Shown here piece after piece: positions 1-11,885 of a stretch of 64,000 nucleotides of DNA. Below the pieces are notes generated by a model that was not told the origin of the DNA, did not search any database, and saw only the letters and a program-made list of their open reading frames with translations. How positions within the stretch are numbered: position 1 is the stretch's first letter; every line of letters starts with the position of its first letter. The stretch is from Chrysomallon squamiferum (Eukaryota > Mollusca > Gastropoda > Neomphalida > Peltospiridae). The DNA lies in assembly GCA_012295275.1 (NCBI GenBank), contig CM022673.1:27748261-27812260 (forward strand), read 5' to 3'. The position numbers and the translations under genes were made by a program.

Positions 1-297
1 TTAACGTATTAAACGATAGAAAGGTTTGTGTGATGTTGCGCGGTTCATCAGTCTTTTTAATTCACGTTTTTAGTTAAACGTAAAGTGAAATTCATTTTAA
101 ATGTTTTTAACAAATCTCTGTTTGTCCTGACAGCATTATTATCAGTGACGACTAAATTATGATTTTTAAAAAATCACAGTGATGAATTGGGACAGGTGAT
201 GTTAAAAAGGTACTAAAACTTGTACACAAAAACAGCATTTCAACGAAGCAGGTATTTGAGATCAATTCACCTGTTAGGATTAATTTTTTTATTTTTT

Positions 298-339
<42 letters not shown>

Positions 340-1707
340 TTTATTATTATTATTTTTTATTATTATTAAATTTTTAAAATTTATTTACTTTTCTATTTAT
401 TTTTTATTTTTATTTATTTATTTTATTATTTTTTTGTATTTTATTTGTTTTTTTAATAATAATAATAACGAAGATTAACACAGATGAAATAACATACACA
501 CTGTGGAAAATACTTCGCGGTTCATATTGTCAGGTAGGCTGATATACTGATTAGTACGATTTTTTGATAACCTATAACTGAATATATAATAAAAGACCAT
601 CTGTTCGTATTTATGATCTGAAACATTACCTATATACAGAACCAGGTCAGTAAAGTTATATAATCAAACTTATGTATATAGTTGAGGTAGAACTGTATCT
701 TTCTCGAGTGTTTATTTTTTAGTTCTTGCCTAACTAGGAATAATACATCTCATGTGTACAGGAAATATTAAAATATTAAGAATTTACTTAATGGAAAGCA
801 TATTAAATATTTCCGCATGTATATGTAATCATGTAACAACAGTTAACTTTTGAAACTGTTCTGCTAATACAGATCCGAGCCTACAAAATAACCTAGCTTC
901 AACTTTGCACATATAAAAAATGTGTTTTCTGATAACAGTCGTACAGTAAGTATTATTAAAATTAATAAAGGGATTTTTTACTTACGTAATGACCAACAGA
1001 AATCAGAAATCTAGTTATAACTGTCCATGAAAAGTTAGTTATCTACAATTTTAATCATAATTAATTTGAACTAGCAAGAATAAAACGAAGAGATACTTAA
1101 AATAATAATAACAATAGAAGCCCAAAAATAAATAAATACATTTAAAAAAAAAACTTGTTTCATATGTATTAAAAAGTTTTTATCTTTCTGTTACAGTATC
1201 TAAATAGAAGGCACCATTTTGAATCAAACAAACATATAAACACACATATGTTGCGTGCTCACTGAAATTATACTAATAAACAAATCTGTTAAACTTTTTT
1301 CACTAAATTTACAAGATGTAGTGAATTGTATCTGTGTTAACTAGCATGGATAATAGATTTAAAAAAAAAAAAAGTACCAAGCTATATTTTCTTTAAAAAC
1401 GTCTTCTTATAAGCTGCAGAAATTTTCCTGTAAAATAAAACGTACACATGGTATTTATTATGCTCAAATACACACATACTCGCATCAAAATTCCCTTACG
1501 CTTATACAAACAGAACATTAGAAATCTGTCTCTAATCCAAAACAAACAAATGATATTTTGTTCTAAATAATTAATTTATAAAATACCAAATAGTGCTTGA
1601 TGACAATCAGGGTAGCAGTGTTCAGGAATATATTATATTAAAAATTACACATGGCAAGAGTTGTCTCTCTTGGATATTAAAACACAATGCGTAGTGTAAT
1701 GAACTTA
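1..1707. other. AT-rich flank, no gene seen
   Basis: This stretch lies downstream of the minus-strand M13 gene. I see no exon with a credible frame and splice sites. It holds a TTTA-type low-complexity block at about 288-470 and A-rich runs. The part nearest 1707 is expected to include the 3' untranslated region of the M13 gene, but its end cannot be fixed from the sequence. Confidence 0.6.
288..470. repeat. (TTTA)n-like low-complexity tract
   Basis: Imperfect ATTT/TTTA tetranucleotide repeats grade into T-rich and ATT-rich sequence. It is an ordinary degenerate microsatellite with no coding signal. Confidence 0.85.
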
Positions 1708-1966
1708 TTAGTACAGGGGACATTTCTTCTCGGGGTTCATTTTCGATCCTGAAGGACATTTGAAGGCGTGGCTGAATTCTTCTAGATGTTTCAGTTCGAG
1801 GTTTATCCTATAATAATAATAGAAATAGCTATAATAACAATAATAACAATATTAATAATAATGACAATAATAATAAAAACTAAAATAATAATAATAATAA
1901 TAATTCGAAGTATTTTCAATAACTTTGTTTAAATCTGTATATCAAATTTTTAATCATTTTTTATTC

Positions 1967-2007
<41 letters not shown>

Positions 2008-3299
2008 ACACACACACACACACATTCACAAATTTCTCTTAGACATTTAACTTTTATATATGTATGTGTGTGCGAGCGCGCGTGTGTTTGTTACTTGCGA
2101 AATTGCATACCTGACATTTTTTACTCCATCAGTTAAAGCCATTTCATAACCCCTAGCGTCATTATACGTCTCACAAAACATCTGAAAACGTAAAACGTTT
2201 GTGACAGCGTGAGATTTATTGTGTGATGTAACGTATTCCGAGCTTTTCACGAAACCAGCACATGAATGTTAAGATTATTATCTTTATATAGCACTGCAAG
2301 TTTTACTGAATATGATATTTTTAAAAGTGTTACCCAAAACAGGAAATTTCATTAATTCTGGGTAACTGCATGCAAGAAGAAAAAAAAAACGACTGAAAGG
2401 AAGAAAAGTATTGTGTTTTTCTTAGTTGTTTGTTTTACTATGAAGATTTTATGTTGGAGTTGATTGGATGTTGTTTTTTTTTTTTTTTTTTTTGTTATTA
2501 TTATTTTTTTTAAATGATGATATTGTTGTTGTTGCTTGTTAATTTTTGTTGTTTTGTTGTTGTTGTTGTTGATATCAACATAATATTCACCTGAGCGTAC
2601 GAAACAAAGAACATCTGTTCATCATTGAGCATCGTTGGTAAAGGTCGCAATTCTTTCACTTTACCTTGTTTTTTCCAATCCAAATAAGCCTAAAAATCAA
2701 ACAAAACAAAACAAAAAATACAAAAATTAATATACAAATTACAATTTTTGCCAGATACTTCATGTGAATTTCCAAACACAAGCTCAGCCAACAACAGGCG
2801 ACGTGTAACTTGGCATCAGAGACGGTAGGTCGCTGGTTCATTCCTGCCTATCGCGTTGGTGTAGCTATTTTTCGTTCCAGCTGGACATTCAGGACTGTTT
2901 TATCAAAACCAATGTGTTTTTTTTTAAATTCCTAACTACGAAGTATGTAAAAGATGTCTTGCTGTTTTTCATGCAGCCCTTGATGTTGCAACAGCGGAAT
3001 TCTGCTTTTGCATCATAATTATACAAAACAGTATTTGAAAAAATAAAAATAATAATTTGGACTTTATCACTGCGCTGAACTTTTCTCCCCACTCGCCCCA
3101 ATCGCTTGTTAATTTAGAGTTGGAGATTTTATTTTAAACCTTTGCTATTTAGTTGTGCGATTTCTCTATTGTTGACAAATGAAATTCACAGAATCCAGGA
3201 ACTGTGAGTATATTAGTGGATATCTAGTATTCAGAAAAGCAGTGTTATTTATCTGCATGATTCTTATTGTTCATTTTCACATAGCTATCCCATTGTTTT

Positions 3300-3335
<36 letters not shown>

Positions 3336-3647
3336 CAAAAATTAATAAGATAACAGAATTTTTATTTTATATACAATTTACTTACATGAAAGGTAAATCG
3401 TACACCTGCGGCATTTCTAATGATGGCGTTTGTGATTTGATCACTGATTGGAACCTGAAATTATAATAGAGACAGAGTCGGTCAAAATAATGTAATAATA
3501 ACGTAATATAATGTTGGAAGTTTGAAAGTCAACCAATACAAATATTCGATAAAAAGAACAGTGAAATCTAATCGAGATATGGAAGAGGCAAAAATAATGG
3601 ATCGGAAAACATTTAGTAATCGAAAAAATCGAAAACATCTCAATAGG

Positions 3648-3679
<32 letters not shown>

Positions 3680-5093
3680 AGAGGCAAAACAGTTCCAAAA
3701 CCCAGAATCGATCCGAAAATGAAAAAGACGAAAATATCAGAACGTTGAAATGCAAACAAAAATCAAGAGATCAAAAGTCGAAAGTATTAGGAATAGGAAA
3801 TATTTAGAAAAATCAAAAGATCAAAACTATCAGAACGAGATATGTTTAAAAGTGTAAAAAGGTCGAAAATATCAGAACAGGAAAAGGATAGAAAATCAAA
3901 TGATCAAAAAGTGGAAATACTAGAACAGAAAATATTTAGAAAATCAAGAGGCTACAAAATATCAGAAAGTAAAAAATGTAGGTTAAAAAAAAAAAAAAAA
4001 AAATCAACATGTGGTAAACACCAGATCAGGAAAATTGTTAGAAAATCAAAATACCGAAAATACCAGAACGAGAAATATTTAAAAAACGAAAACATATAGA
4101 AAATCAAACTAAAAAGCTCAGAAAAAAAAAAAAAAAAATGAATAGAATTATTCCCGCTACCGTTTCGTCTTCTACAAACGCTGTTGTGAAAGGACCCTGG
4201 GTGACGTCAGACGCTGACTCGGTCATGCATTGGTAGACGGTCTCGTTAAACGCGTTTGCCGAAGCCTCTGTCCAGAATCCATTTTTGTCAGCGATCTTGT
4301 TGCCGTGTTTGTCAAACTGGCGACCTGAAACAATCGGGTTATTGTTTAAACAAGATTCATGCCTTCCGGATAAATAAGCCATTTTCACCATTTTACGTCT
4401 GTAAAATACCTTTATATACAAATAATACAGACAGAGAGAGTAATATATAAACACAGATAGTATTGTCTGAAGAAAAAGTGTATTCTGTGAACATATATAA
4501 ACGTAGATAGTATTGTCGTAAAGAAAAAGTGTATTCTGTGTACACAATACCTTAATAAAGTAACTGCTAAACTACACTACAGTCATTTTAATATTAACAG
4601 TTAAACCAACTCGTCTGGTAACTTGTAAAAATGTTCACACGAGAAGGAAAACAAAAAAAAAAAAACAACGATTCTTTCTCTACCTCACTACCCACTCTGC
4701 TCTTACAAATTACCTCTGCTGTCAATTGCGAATAGAACAGATCTCCCGAGCAAAGCTCCTACTGAACCAAACGTGACGTAGTGCGGCATGTCGTAGTTGT
4801 AGAGAGGAAACTGCATCAGCCCAGCCGGAAACGTCACCTGGTTCAACAGGAAGAAGTAGCCAGCGTCAGCAGCGAAGACGTCGAAGTACCACCTCGTCGG
4901 GTCCGTAGACGACAGCATGAAGTCGTTCCACTGACGTCGCTCGTCCGCGAAGAGGTTTACCATGTTTTCAAAATAACTCGAACTGTTGATGTTAAACTGA
5001 AAATTACAACAACAACAACAACAAAAAATAAATAAATAAATAAATAAAATAAAATTATTATATCATTATATGTACAGGTATGTGTATATGTTA

Positions 5094-5154
<61 letters not shown>

Positions 5155-5175
5155 GTTGTTGTTGTTGTTGCTGTT

Positions 5176-5209
<34 letters not shown>

Positions 5210-5899
5210 GTTATAATCATCAAACTATATTCTAACTGACTTAAGAACGTTCGATTATTTATCTAAAATTCTCCATCTGATATAGAAAACATATTTGACA
5301 GCCTTGTGACACGGAAATCAAATTTGTACAGCATTCTAATACAGAAATGATATTCTGTTACGATTCTGATACAGAAATAATATTTCACAGGCTCTTAATA
5401 ATAAACATTCTGACTGGATTCTGACAAAGAAATGATTTTTGATAGCAAGATAATAAAAATGACCTCTGCATATCGCTTGTCCAGTAGTGCATGGTCAGTG
5501 ATAAACTCTGGGTATCCTATAAGAAAAGTTATATCGGAAACCTGAAAGAAGAAGACAATACGTTTTTACTGAGTCATTCCGAGTTCCGTACATTATGTAT
5601 AATTAGGTATTAAAATATATCGTTCATCTGAATAGTGTTAAAAATGCGATGATACAGTAGATTGTCTGTCGTGTTGTTGTTGTTGCTTTTGGGGGGTTAC
5701 GGGAAAATAATCATGACTTTCTGACATTACCAAAAAGTTAATACATAAATAAATAAATAAATGAGAAAAAATAATAGAAATAACCAAATGTGCATGACTG
5801 ATTCTTTATAACCATTAACAAAACTCATTTTGAAGTGGTGGCATATTCGTTCATTCTGTCCGTAGCAATAATTAAATGAACTTGATTATTAACTCGTCG

Positions 5900-5956
<57 letters not shown>

Positions 5957-7617
5957 GTATAAGGCAATATTATAATAATAAAATATTCAGTTTACTTTAT
6001 CAGTGGCGATTGTCTTTGTTGCAGCATCCATCCACTCATTGTTAGAAATAAACTGCAAAAACGATTCCTTGATTGAGCTGGTGATATCCACTATCTGTCA
6101 AATAGACAAGTACAAACGTGTGGAATAGGTGCATTGATAAAACCAGAATTTAAATTTTAAAAAAATGATGATGTACTGGAACAACACTGATGGAAATAAT
6201 TCTTCCAGTTTATCCTCTTAGGAATAGGATTTTGCATAGTAATAAACTTCTATTAATTTAAATACGTTTGCGTTTTCTACAACGGAAATTATTTATTTGA
6301 TGATGATGATGAAGATTTTCATCATCACCGTCATCAAAAATCATCATTTTGTTGTTGATATACTTACTCACTGACTCACGGACAAAATAGCAAATAATAC
6401 ATACAAAATGCATCTACGGTAAATTATTCCTCTCGTCAGTAATTCTAAAAAAAAAAAAAAATTAAAAAAAATGTTTTTTACAGCCTGTCGAACAAGACCG
6501 ATATTTTCAAAAATACGTCACAACTACAGGAGAGAAATGCAGTTAGTTACGTGTTTCTTGTTAGTTTCAAGGTAATGGTCAGCTATGTACAGGGCACCCA
6601 TGGCCTCTGAGAAGTATTCCGTGGTTACCCCGAAACAGATTTCAGATCTGGGCAGGAACTGGCTGACGCCGTTCAAGTCTGAATAGATTTCCCTGTCTGC
6701 ATGCTCGTATTCCGAAGACAGCCCAGACACAGCGTGTTCTAAAACTCGCCAAGTGAAATAATTATGCAGAATTCTGCAAAGACAACAGTAAATGTTATAA
6801 AAAAAAAAAAAAAAAAATTATGACATACCCTAAAAAAAATATATATATATATATATATACATATTCATATGCATTTGTATATAAAGAAGACCTAGTCAAA
6901 AATATCACCGATATTCTAGTACGTATTTGTAAACATTACGTGGTTAAATTAAAACAAAACAACATTATTATATTTAAGACAGAAAGTCAGAAAATTACGA
7001 GATAAGTAAATACAACGTGAACATTAGATGTTTTTAGCAAGTTTCCGTTACACATTTGTTACAAACATTCTTGTCGTGGATTAAATGTCTGACGTTGTAC
7101 CACCCCATAGACAGCAAAGAACAGTACCAGAAGTGTGGTCTGGCTGGAAATAGCAAAACAAACAACAAAAAAACCCTCTGCTGTCGATCGATCGATCGAT
7201 CGATCCGGATGCCCTTAGGTTCGATTTTATGCTTTGACTACGGAGCATCACAGCACACCTTCGTTGTCGTTATCTTCTGAAACTTACCTGGGCATTTCCT
7301 TCTGGTCCAGGGAGCGGATGTAGCTGACCACACCCTTTAAATAATCTATGTTGTCAACGTACACAGCCGTATCCTTGGAGACGCCCAGCTGATTGAAGAT
7401 GCCTCCAATCTGAACTACCCAGTCGATCTGTCAAAATTAATTTAAATATATGATATTTAAAACACGAATATAATACGTATGTGTAGGTCTGTGTATAAGA
7501 TAGGTTTTTTTTGGTTTGTTTTACAGGTATCATTCATATAATCATAATTTAACTGTAATATTTTCTCAAATAATGTTTTATAAATTATTATATTACGTAT
7601 ATAAAAGTGTCTCTCTT

Positions 7618-7648
<31 letters not shown>

Positions 7649-8710
7649 ACACATACATACGTTAATAAAAAATAAAATATAAACATACAGATATAATTAT
7701 TATAAAATAAAATAAATTATTACATACCAAAATAACACATAAACAAGAACAAAACAAAACACTACATTTACTATCATTTATCACTTATTTTAAGTTTTTA
7801 ATATTATCCAAGGTGAATTAAAATAATAACTGTGTTCTGCTTACAAAAGTGCCAGTCTGTCTTGTTAATTCGGCAATGCTCATAATTTGTCCACTGTCGA
7901 ACAGGTCAGTCATTACATCGAAATGAGTCTGAATAAAAAATAATAATAAATAAATAAAATAAAATAAAATAAATAAATAAATAATGATGATGATGATGAT
8001 AATAATAATAAATATACAAGTAACACGTTTAATATTGTGTGTGTGTAAAACATCAGTAATAATTATAACAGGAACTGCTACAGTTATAATAAAAATAACA
8101 ACGGCAGCAACACTAATAATAATAATAATAACAACATCAGAAACAACAGTATAATAACAATAACTACATCAACATCATCATCATCAACAAGAACGGCAAC
8201 AACAACAATAATAATAACCTCTACGATCTTTGATTCCATCTGAATGACATCATCGACAAACTGTTCTATTCTGTCCGTTACGTTGGGAGTTACTTTAATA
8301 TCAGCATCTCGTAACAGCAACTTCGCGATTCGTCGCATAAAGATCTTGTAATCATTCCCCTCCTGAAACGATGAAGTAATAAATACGTAAACAAAATAAA
8401 TAAATACATTTATGGATATATAAACAGAAAGGAAACCATACAAACGATTTAATAATCAAGTCACGGATCACGGTCTTGAACAAGCGGATTAGTTAAAAAG
8501 AAGAAACAAAAATGGATGGAAAAAACAAAATCTGTAGAAAGAACGAACGGCTACAGAATTTAGGATAAGATAACGACACCCACACAAAACGTTACTGTAT
8601 ACAGTATACAGCTGACCACACCCTTTAAATAATCTATGTTGTCAACGTACACAGCTGTATCCTTGGAGACACCCAGCTGATTGAAGATGCGAGGTGAACG
8701 GAAAAACGTT

Positions 8711-8750
<40 letters not shown>

Positions 8751-9237
8751 CATATATATACAAAGAGTATAGTGGCAGGATCATAAGCTGTTCTTCTTCT
8801 GCAAATTCACGTTGTGTTGCATATGTAACAGAAGTTCAAGATAGGTGAAACTGATATAATTAAAAGATATAGAACTCATTTTATATATTACTCTTTCATT
8901 AGTTTCTTTTCTGGGGTTTTTTTCTGTTTTTTTTGTTTTTTGTTTTTTTGCTGATTTTGTTAGCTGTTGTGGCTGTTGTGCATCTGTGCACGTATATGAG
9001 TGAACGTGCATGTTCACGTTTGTGTGTGTTTTGACGTGTAATGCGTGAGTATGTACGTTGGTGCTGCGTGTGAACATGTTTCTCCTGAAGTACAGAAGAA
9101 ATCGCTCTTTGGCAGTTTTCATATCTCAGTCGATTTCTGTATGTATATAAGTTTGTATGAGAGTGAGTGAGACAAAAAAAAAAATATAGCGACTGAGCGA
9201 GAGAGAGAGAAACAGACAGACGGACAGATAAATAAAT

Positions 9238-9315
<78 letters not shown>

Positions 9316-10685
9316 GTAACAGAAAGGAAGACATCTGACTCTATCAGTTATCAGTTAAATTATAACATGCACTGTTACCCTTGAATTTGTGACATCCAAG
9401 TAACTGAATAAGGGCAGATTGTAGCTATATCCACCACCATGAATCTGAAAATAACATTAAAACAACTTTATGAAAATATAATAATAAACATCTTGATAAA
9501 CTATCTGCATTAGTATAGCAGAATAATATTAATACGATATCTAAATAATATTTTTTTATTAAGAGTATTGTCATAGCTGAAGCCATTTTAGTCTTTTTGT
9601 CGACTGTTAAACTGTTGTTATTATAATAATGTTAATAGAACTACAGTTTTAGCGTATACTTGTTTGTTTTTTCTTTTTTCCTTTTATTTCTTTAATGGGT
9701 TTCATTATTATTTCTCTGCGTCATTTCTATATGTGACAGGTTAACATCAAATTATGAAGTAAAAAAATAAAAATAAAGGAGAACGATTCACATGATTATT
9801 ATCAGAAATACATTAGTATTGAGTTTCACGAAATAAATATCTAAGCATCTGTCTCTGACGATTTAGTTATCTGTATGTCTATTTACCTGCCTGCCTGTCT
9901 ATTTATTTATTTATTTATTTACTTATTTGTTTATTTATGTGTTTGTTTGTATTGTTTACTTGTTTGCTTGTTTATTTGTTTTGTTTTGTTTTGTTTTGTT
10001 TGTTTGTTTCTTTGTCTGTTTTGTTTGTTTGTTCGTTTTGTTCGTTTTGTTTCATTTTTTTTTTTTTTTTTTTTTTTGTCTGTTTGTTTATCTTGTCCCC
10101 TTTCTTTGGGTGGTTTCTATAAACCTATAAAAAAACCCAGCGGGTTTATTTAACCTCGGTGCTTTGTTGATTTTTATAGCCACCTAGATTAATAAACACC
10201 AAACACATACATTCAGCGTGTGCATGCTATCAGATGTATTCACGGTAAAGTGGGAATAACAACATATTATTTTCTAAGCATCTTAACAACCATAGGTTTT
10301 GACATTACAATCTGCTGTATAATACAATTTATAAGCTCACAGTTTTTCTGATCGGTTTCCATTGTAATTTTAAACGACTTTTTTTTTTTCTATTTTTATT
10401 TCACACTTTCTGTTCGCTCTTCGTTTAATGGTGTTTCGCGCACGAAAGATACAGATCTATGTGAAAATGTTTGATAGTTTCAACAATGTAATATTTATGT
10501 TAAACGAAGAGGAATATAATAATGCATAAGAAGCAGAGTGGGTCGTTTCGTTTCGTTGGACAGCATCCAGATATTTCGAGTTAAAAATACGCTGGATTCA
10601 TTTACGTTTTCAAAGGATAAATAAAAAAGACTGTCATCTTTTTTTTTTTTTTGGTTCTACTGATAACTTCTTAGCAGTAAAATAG

Positions 10686-10727
<42 letters not shown>

Positions 10728-11885
10728 TATGTATGTATATGTGTATAATGTATGTGTGTGCCTGTGTGTGTGTGTGTGTAATATATATATATATATCGGG
10801 TTTTGCGAGATAGATTTTAAAATTTCGAAACGAAGCATTGAAATATTACTTGGCTTCAAATATTGTAACAAAGTTACATGCTGACTAGTAGTAATAGCTA
10901 ATTGACTCATGAGATTTGTATTCGCAGCTCTCGAAGGACAAAACTCTACTTGATATATATTAGAAATAATCCAAGAAAAACAAAATGACGTAGAGAATGT
11001 TTTAGATACCGGTATTCGATACCAGTTTATAATCAAATGACGATTGGAATGATGGATGGATGGATGATAGATGAATGGATGAAGGAAATAATTAAGACAT
11101 GATGACTTCTGCAACAGCAGAAAATAGATTAAAGAATTTTATCGCCAAAGATAATTCCTTCAAATAAACATTACCTCTATTATTCTTTTCGGTTTGTTGT
11201 TATCACCAAATCCTGGATAAATATAGAATAATGCGCTTGTGAATAAGTCTGCCTGAACAGTTTTCAAAACTTGGTTAAGATCGAATTTTTCTTCTTTCCA
11301 GTCGCCAAATACGTACCAGCCGTTCAGCTTTGGGATAATAATCTCTATAAATGGCTTCCCTTTTCGCCTTTCTCTTGCTAAATCATCCATACAGGATTGG
11401 TAAAATTCCTTCATTTTCCTTTCCGACGAAGGCTCTGAATTTCTCTCGATTGGTTTTAGTAGGAGATTTTCCACTTTCCTTTTGTTATCTTTATGCAGAT
11501 CTGTCAGCGTGCTGTGCAGACCGTTTGTCGAATCCACCTTGTGAGTGCGTTCAAAGTTCAAGCAAGCGTATTCGTAGAAATCATAGCAAGGGTCTGCAGA
11601 CGTCTTCATGTTTTCCAGTGCGTGAACAGAAATTTTCAGACACGGTGGACTGAGACACAGTGGTCCGTTCTTGCCCGTCAGCGCTTCAAAAGTTGGTGAT
11701 GAGTTCTCATCTTTTAACTTACCTTTCTCTACGGATAAGAGAATCGCGAGGACGATACAAATGACGACCAGTACGATTACCACGCACATAGCTGCTGTTT
11801 CTCGTAAGCCGATTCCAAGTCGCCGAAATGTGTTAATAATTGGCATTTTGTCTTCGTCCAAGTTGTTAAATGAGCTCATCGTCAT
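1708..11885 (-). CDS. Neprilysin/ECE-like M13 family protein, probably catalytically inactive
   Basis: Fourteen coding exons on the minus strand join in frame to 776 residues: 11885-11175, 9444-9379, 8362-8219, 7928-7845, 7427-7288, 6773-6551, 6094-5996, 5541-5464, 4996-4714, 4324-4161, 3454-3386, 2689-2591, 2181-2111, 1807-1708 (TAA at 1708-1710). All junctions are GT-AG and phases agree. The order is a short cytoplasmic tail, one membrane segment at about residues 32-52, then the M13 ectodomain with the family's CLSPPC and DPCYDFYEYAC near residues 77-110, an LHNYFTWRV stretch, FPAG near 571, and a C-terminal CP-GS-MNPEKKC. The length matches the family. The zinc motif HExxH is RSVLF (600-604), ENIAD is DQITN, NAYYxP is DAGYFFL, and the usual late catalytic His is not His. 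These are clean substitutions inside intact exons, so I read it as an expressed pseudo-peptidase rather than a decayed gene. The start is the first ATG of a frame with no upstream extension; a second ATG lies two codons later. Confidence 0.93.
1967..2024. repeat. (AC)n microsatellite
   Basis: Nearly perfect CA dinucleotide run with one C insertion, in the last intron of the M13 gene close to exon 13. Confidence 0.95.
3500..4115. repeat. Diverged minisatellite in M13 intron 10
   Basis: A purine-rich block between exons 11 and 10 in which phrases such as AGAAAATC, GATCAAAA and ATATCAGAAC recur at roughly 40-60 base spacing, interrupted by poly-A runs at about 3649-3676 and 3987-4002. The recurrence leaves long lysine-rich open frames on the plus strand, which are products of the composition and not genes. 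Confidence 0.6.
5088..5210. repeat. (TTA)n-(TTG)n compound microsatellite
   Basis: About 20 TTA units followed by TTG units in the intron between M13 exons 9 and 8. Read on the minus strand it gives a poly-asparagine frame, which is an artefact. Confidence 0.95.
5905..5953. repeat. (AC)n microsatellite
   Basis: Perfect CA run about 40 bases from the donor of M13 exon 7. Confidence 0.95.
8611..8690 (-). pseudogene. Partial duplicate of M13 exon 5 inside an intron
   Basis: These 80 bases match 7323-7402, the middle of M13 exon 5, with only about two mismatches. They sit in the intron between exons 2 and 3, upstream of the true exon. The copy still encodes FNQLGVSKDTAVYVDN, but both exon edges are missing: the match stops abruptly at each end and no acceptor or donor is carried over. 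It is therefore an exon fragment and should not be spliced in. The near identity implies a recent copy event or conversion from the parent exon. Confidence 0.9.
9241..9312. repeat. (AG)n microsatellite
   Basis: Perfect GA dinucleotide run of about 36 units in the M13 intron between exons 2 and 3. It creates a Ser-Leu frame on the minus strand that is not a gene. Confidence 0.95.
9895..10075. repeat. (TTTA)n/(TTTG)n and poly-T tract
   Basis: Tetranucleotide repeats grade from TTTA to TTTG and then a poly-T run, in M13 intron 1. Overlapping Phe/Leu/Cys-rich frames across it are artefacts. Confidence 0.9.
10689..10726. repeat. (AAT)n microsatellite
   Basis: About 12 AAT units in M13 intron 1, followed by a TATG/GT-rich segment and a short AT run to about 10796. 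Confidence 0.95.

Noticed and set aside
3842-4099. Lysine-rich plus-strand frame
   Set aside because: Produced by a purine-rich decayed minisatellite in an M13 intron.
4957-5223. Minus-strand frame with a long poly-asparagine run
   Set aside because: It is the (TTA)n-(TTG)n microsatellite read in one frame; the coding part at its edge belongs to M13 exon 9 in the same frame.
9119-9334. Minus-strand Ser-Leu repeat protein
   Set aside because: Translation of the (AG)n microsatellite; no conserved sequence outside the repeat.
9875-10153. Three overlapping plus-strand frames rich in Phe, Leu and Cys
   Set aside because: All cross a TTTA/TTTG/poly-T tract inside an M13 intron, and the same tract is open in all three frames.
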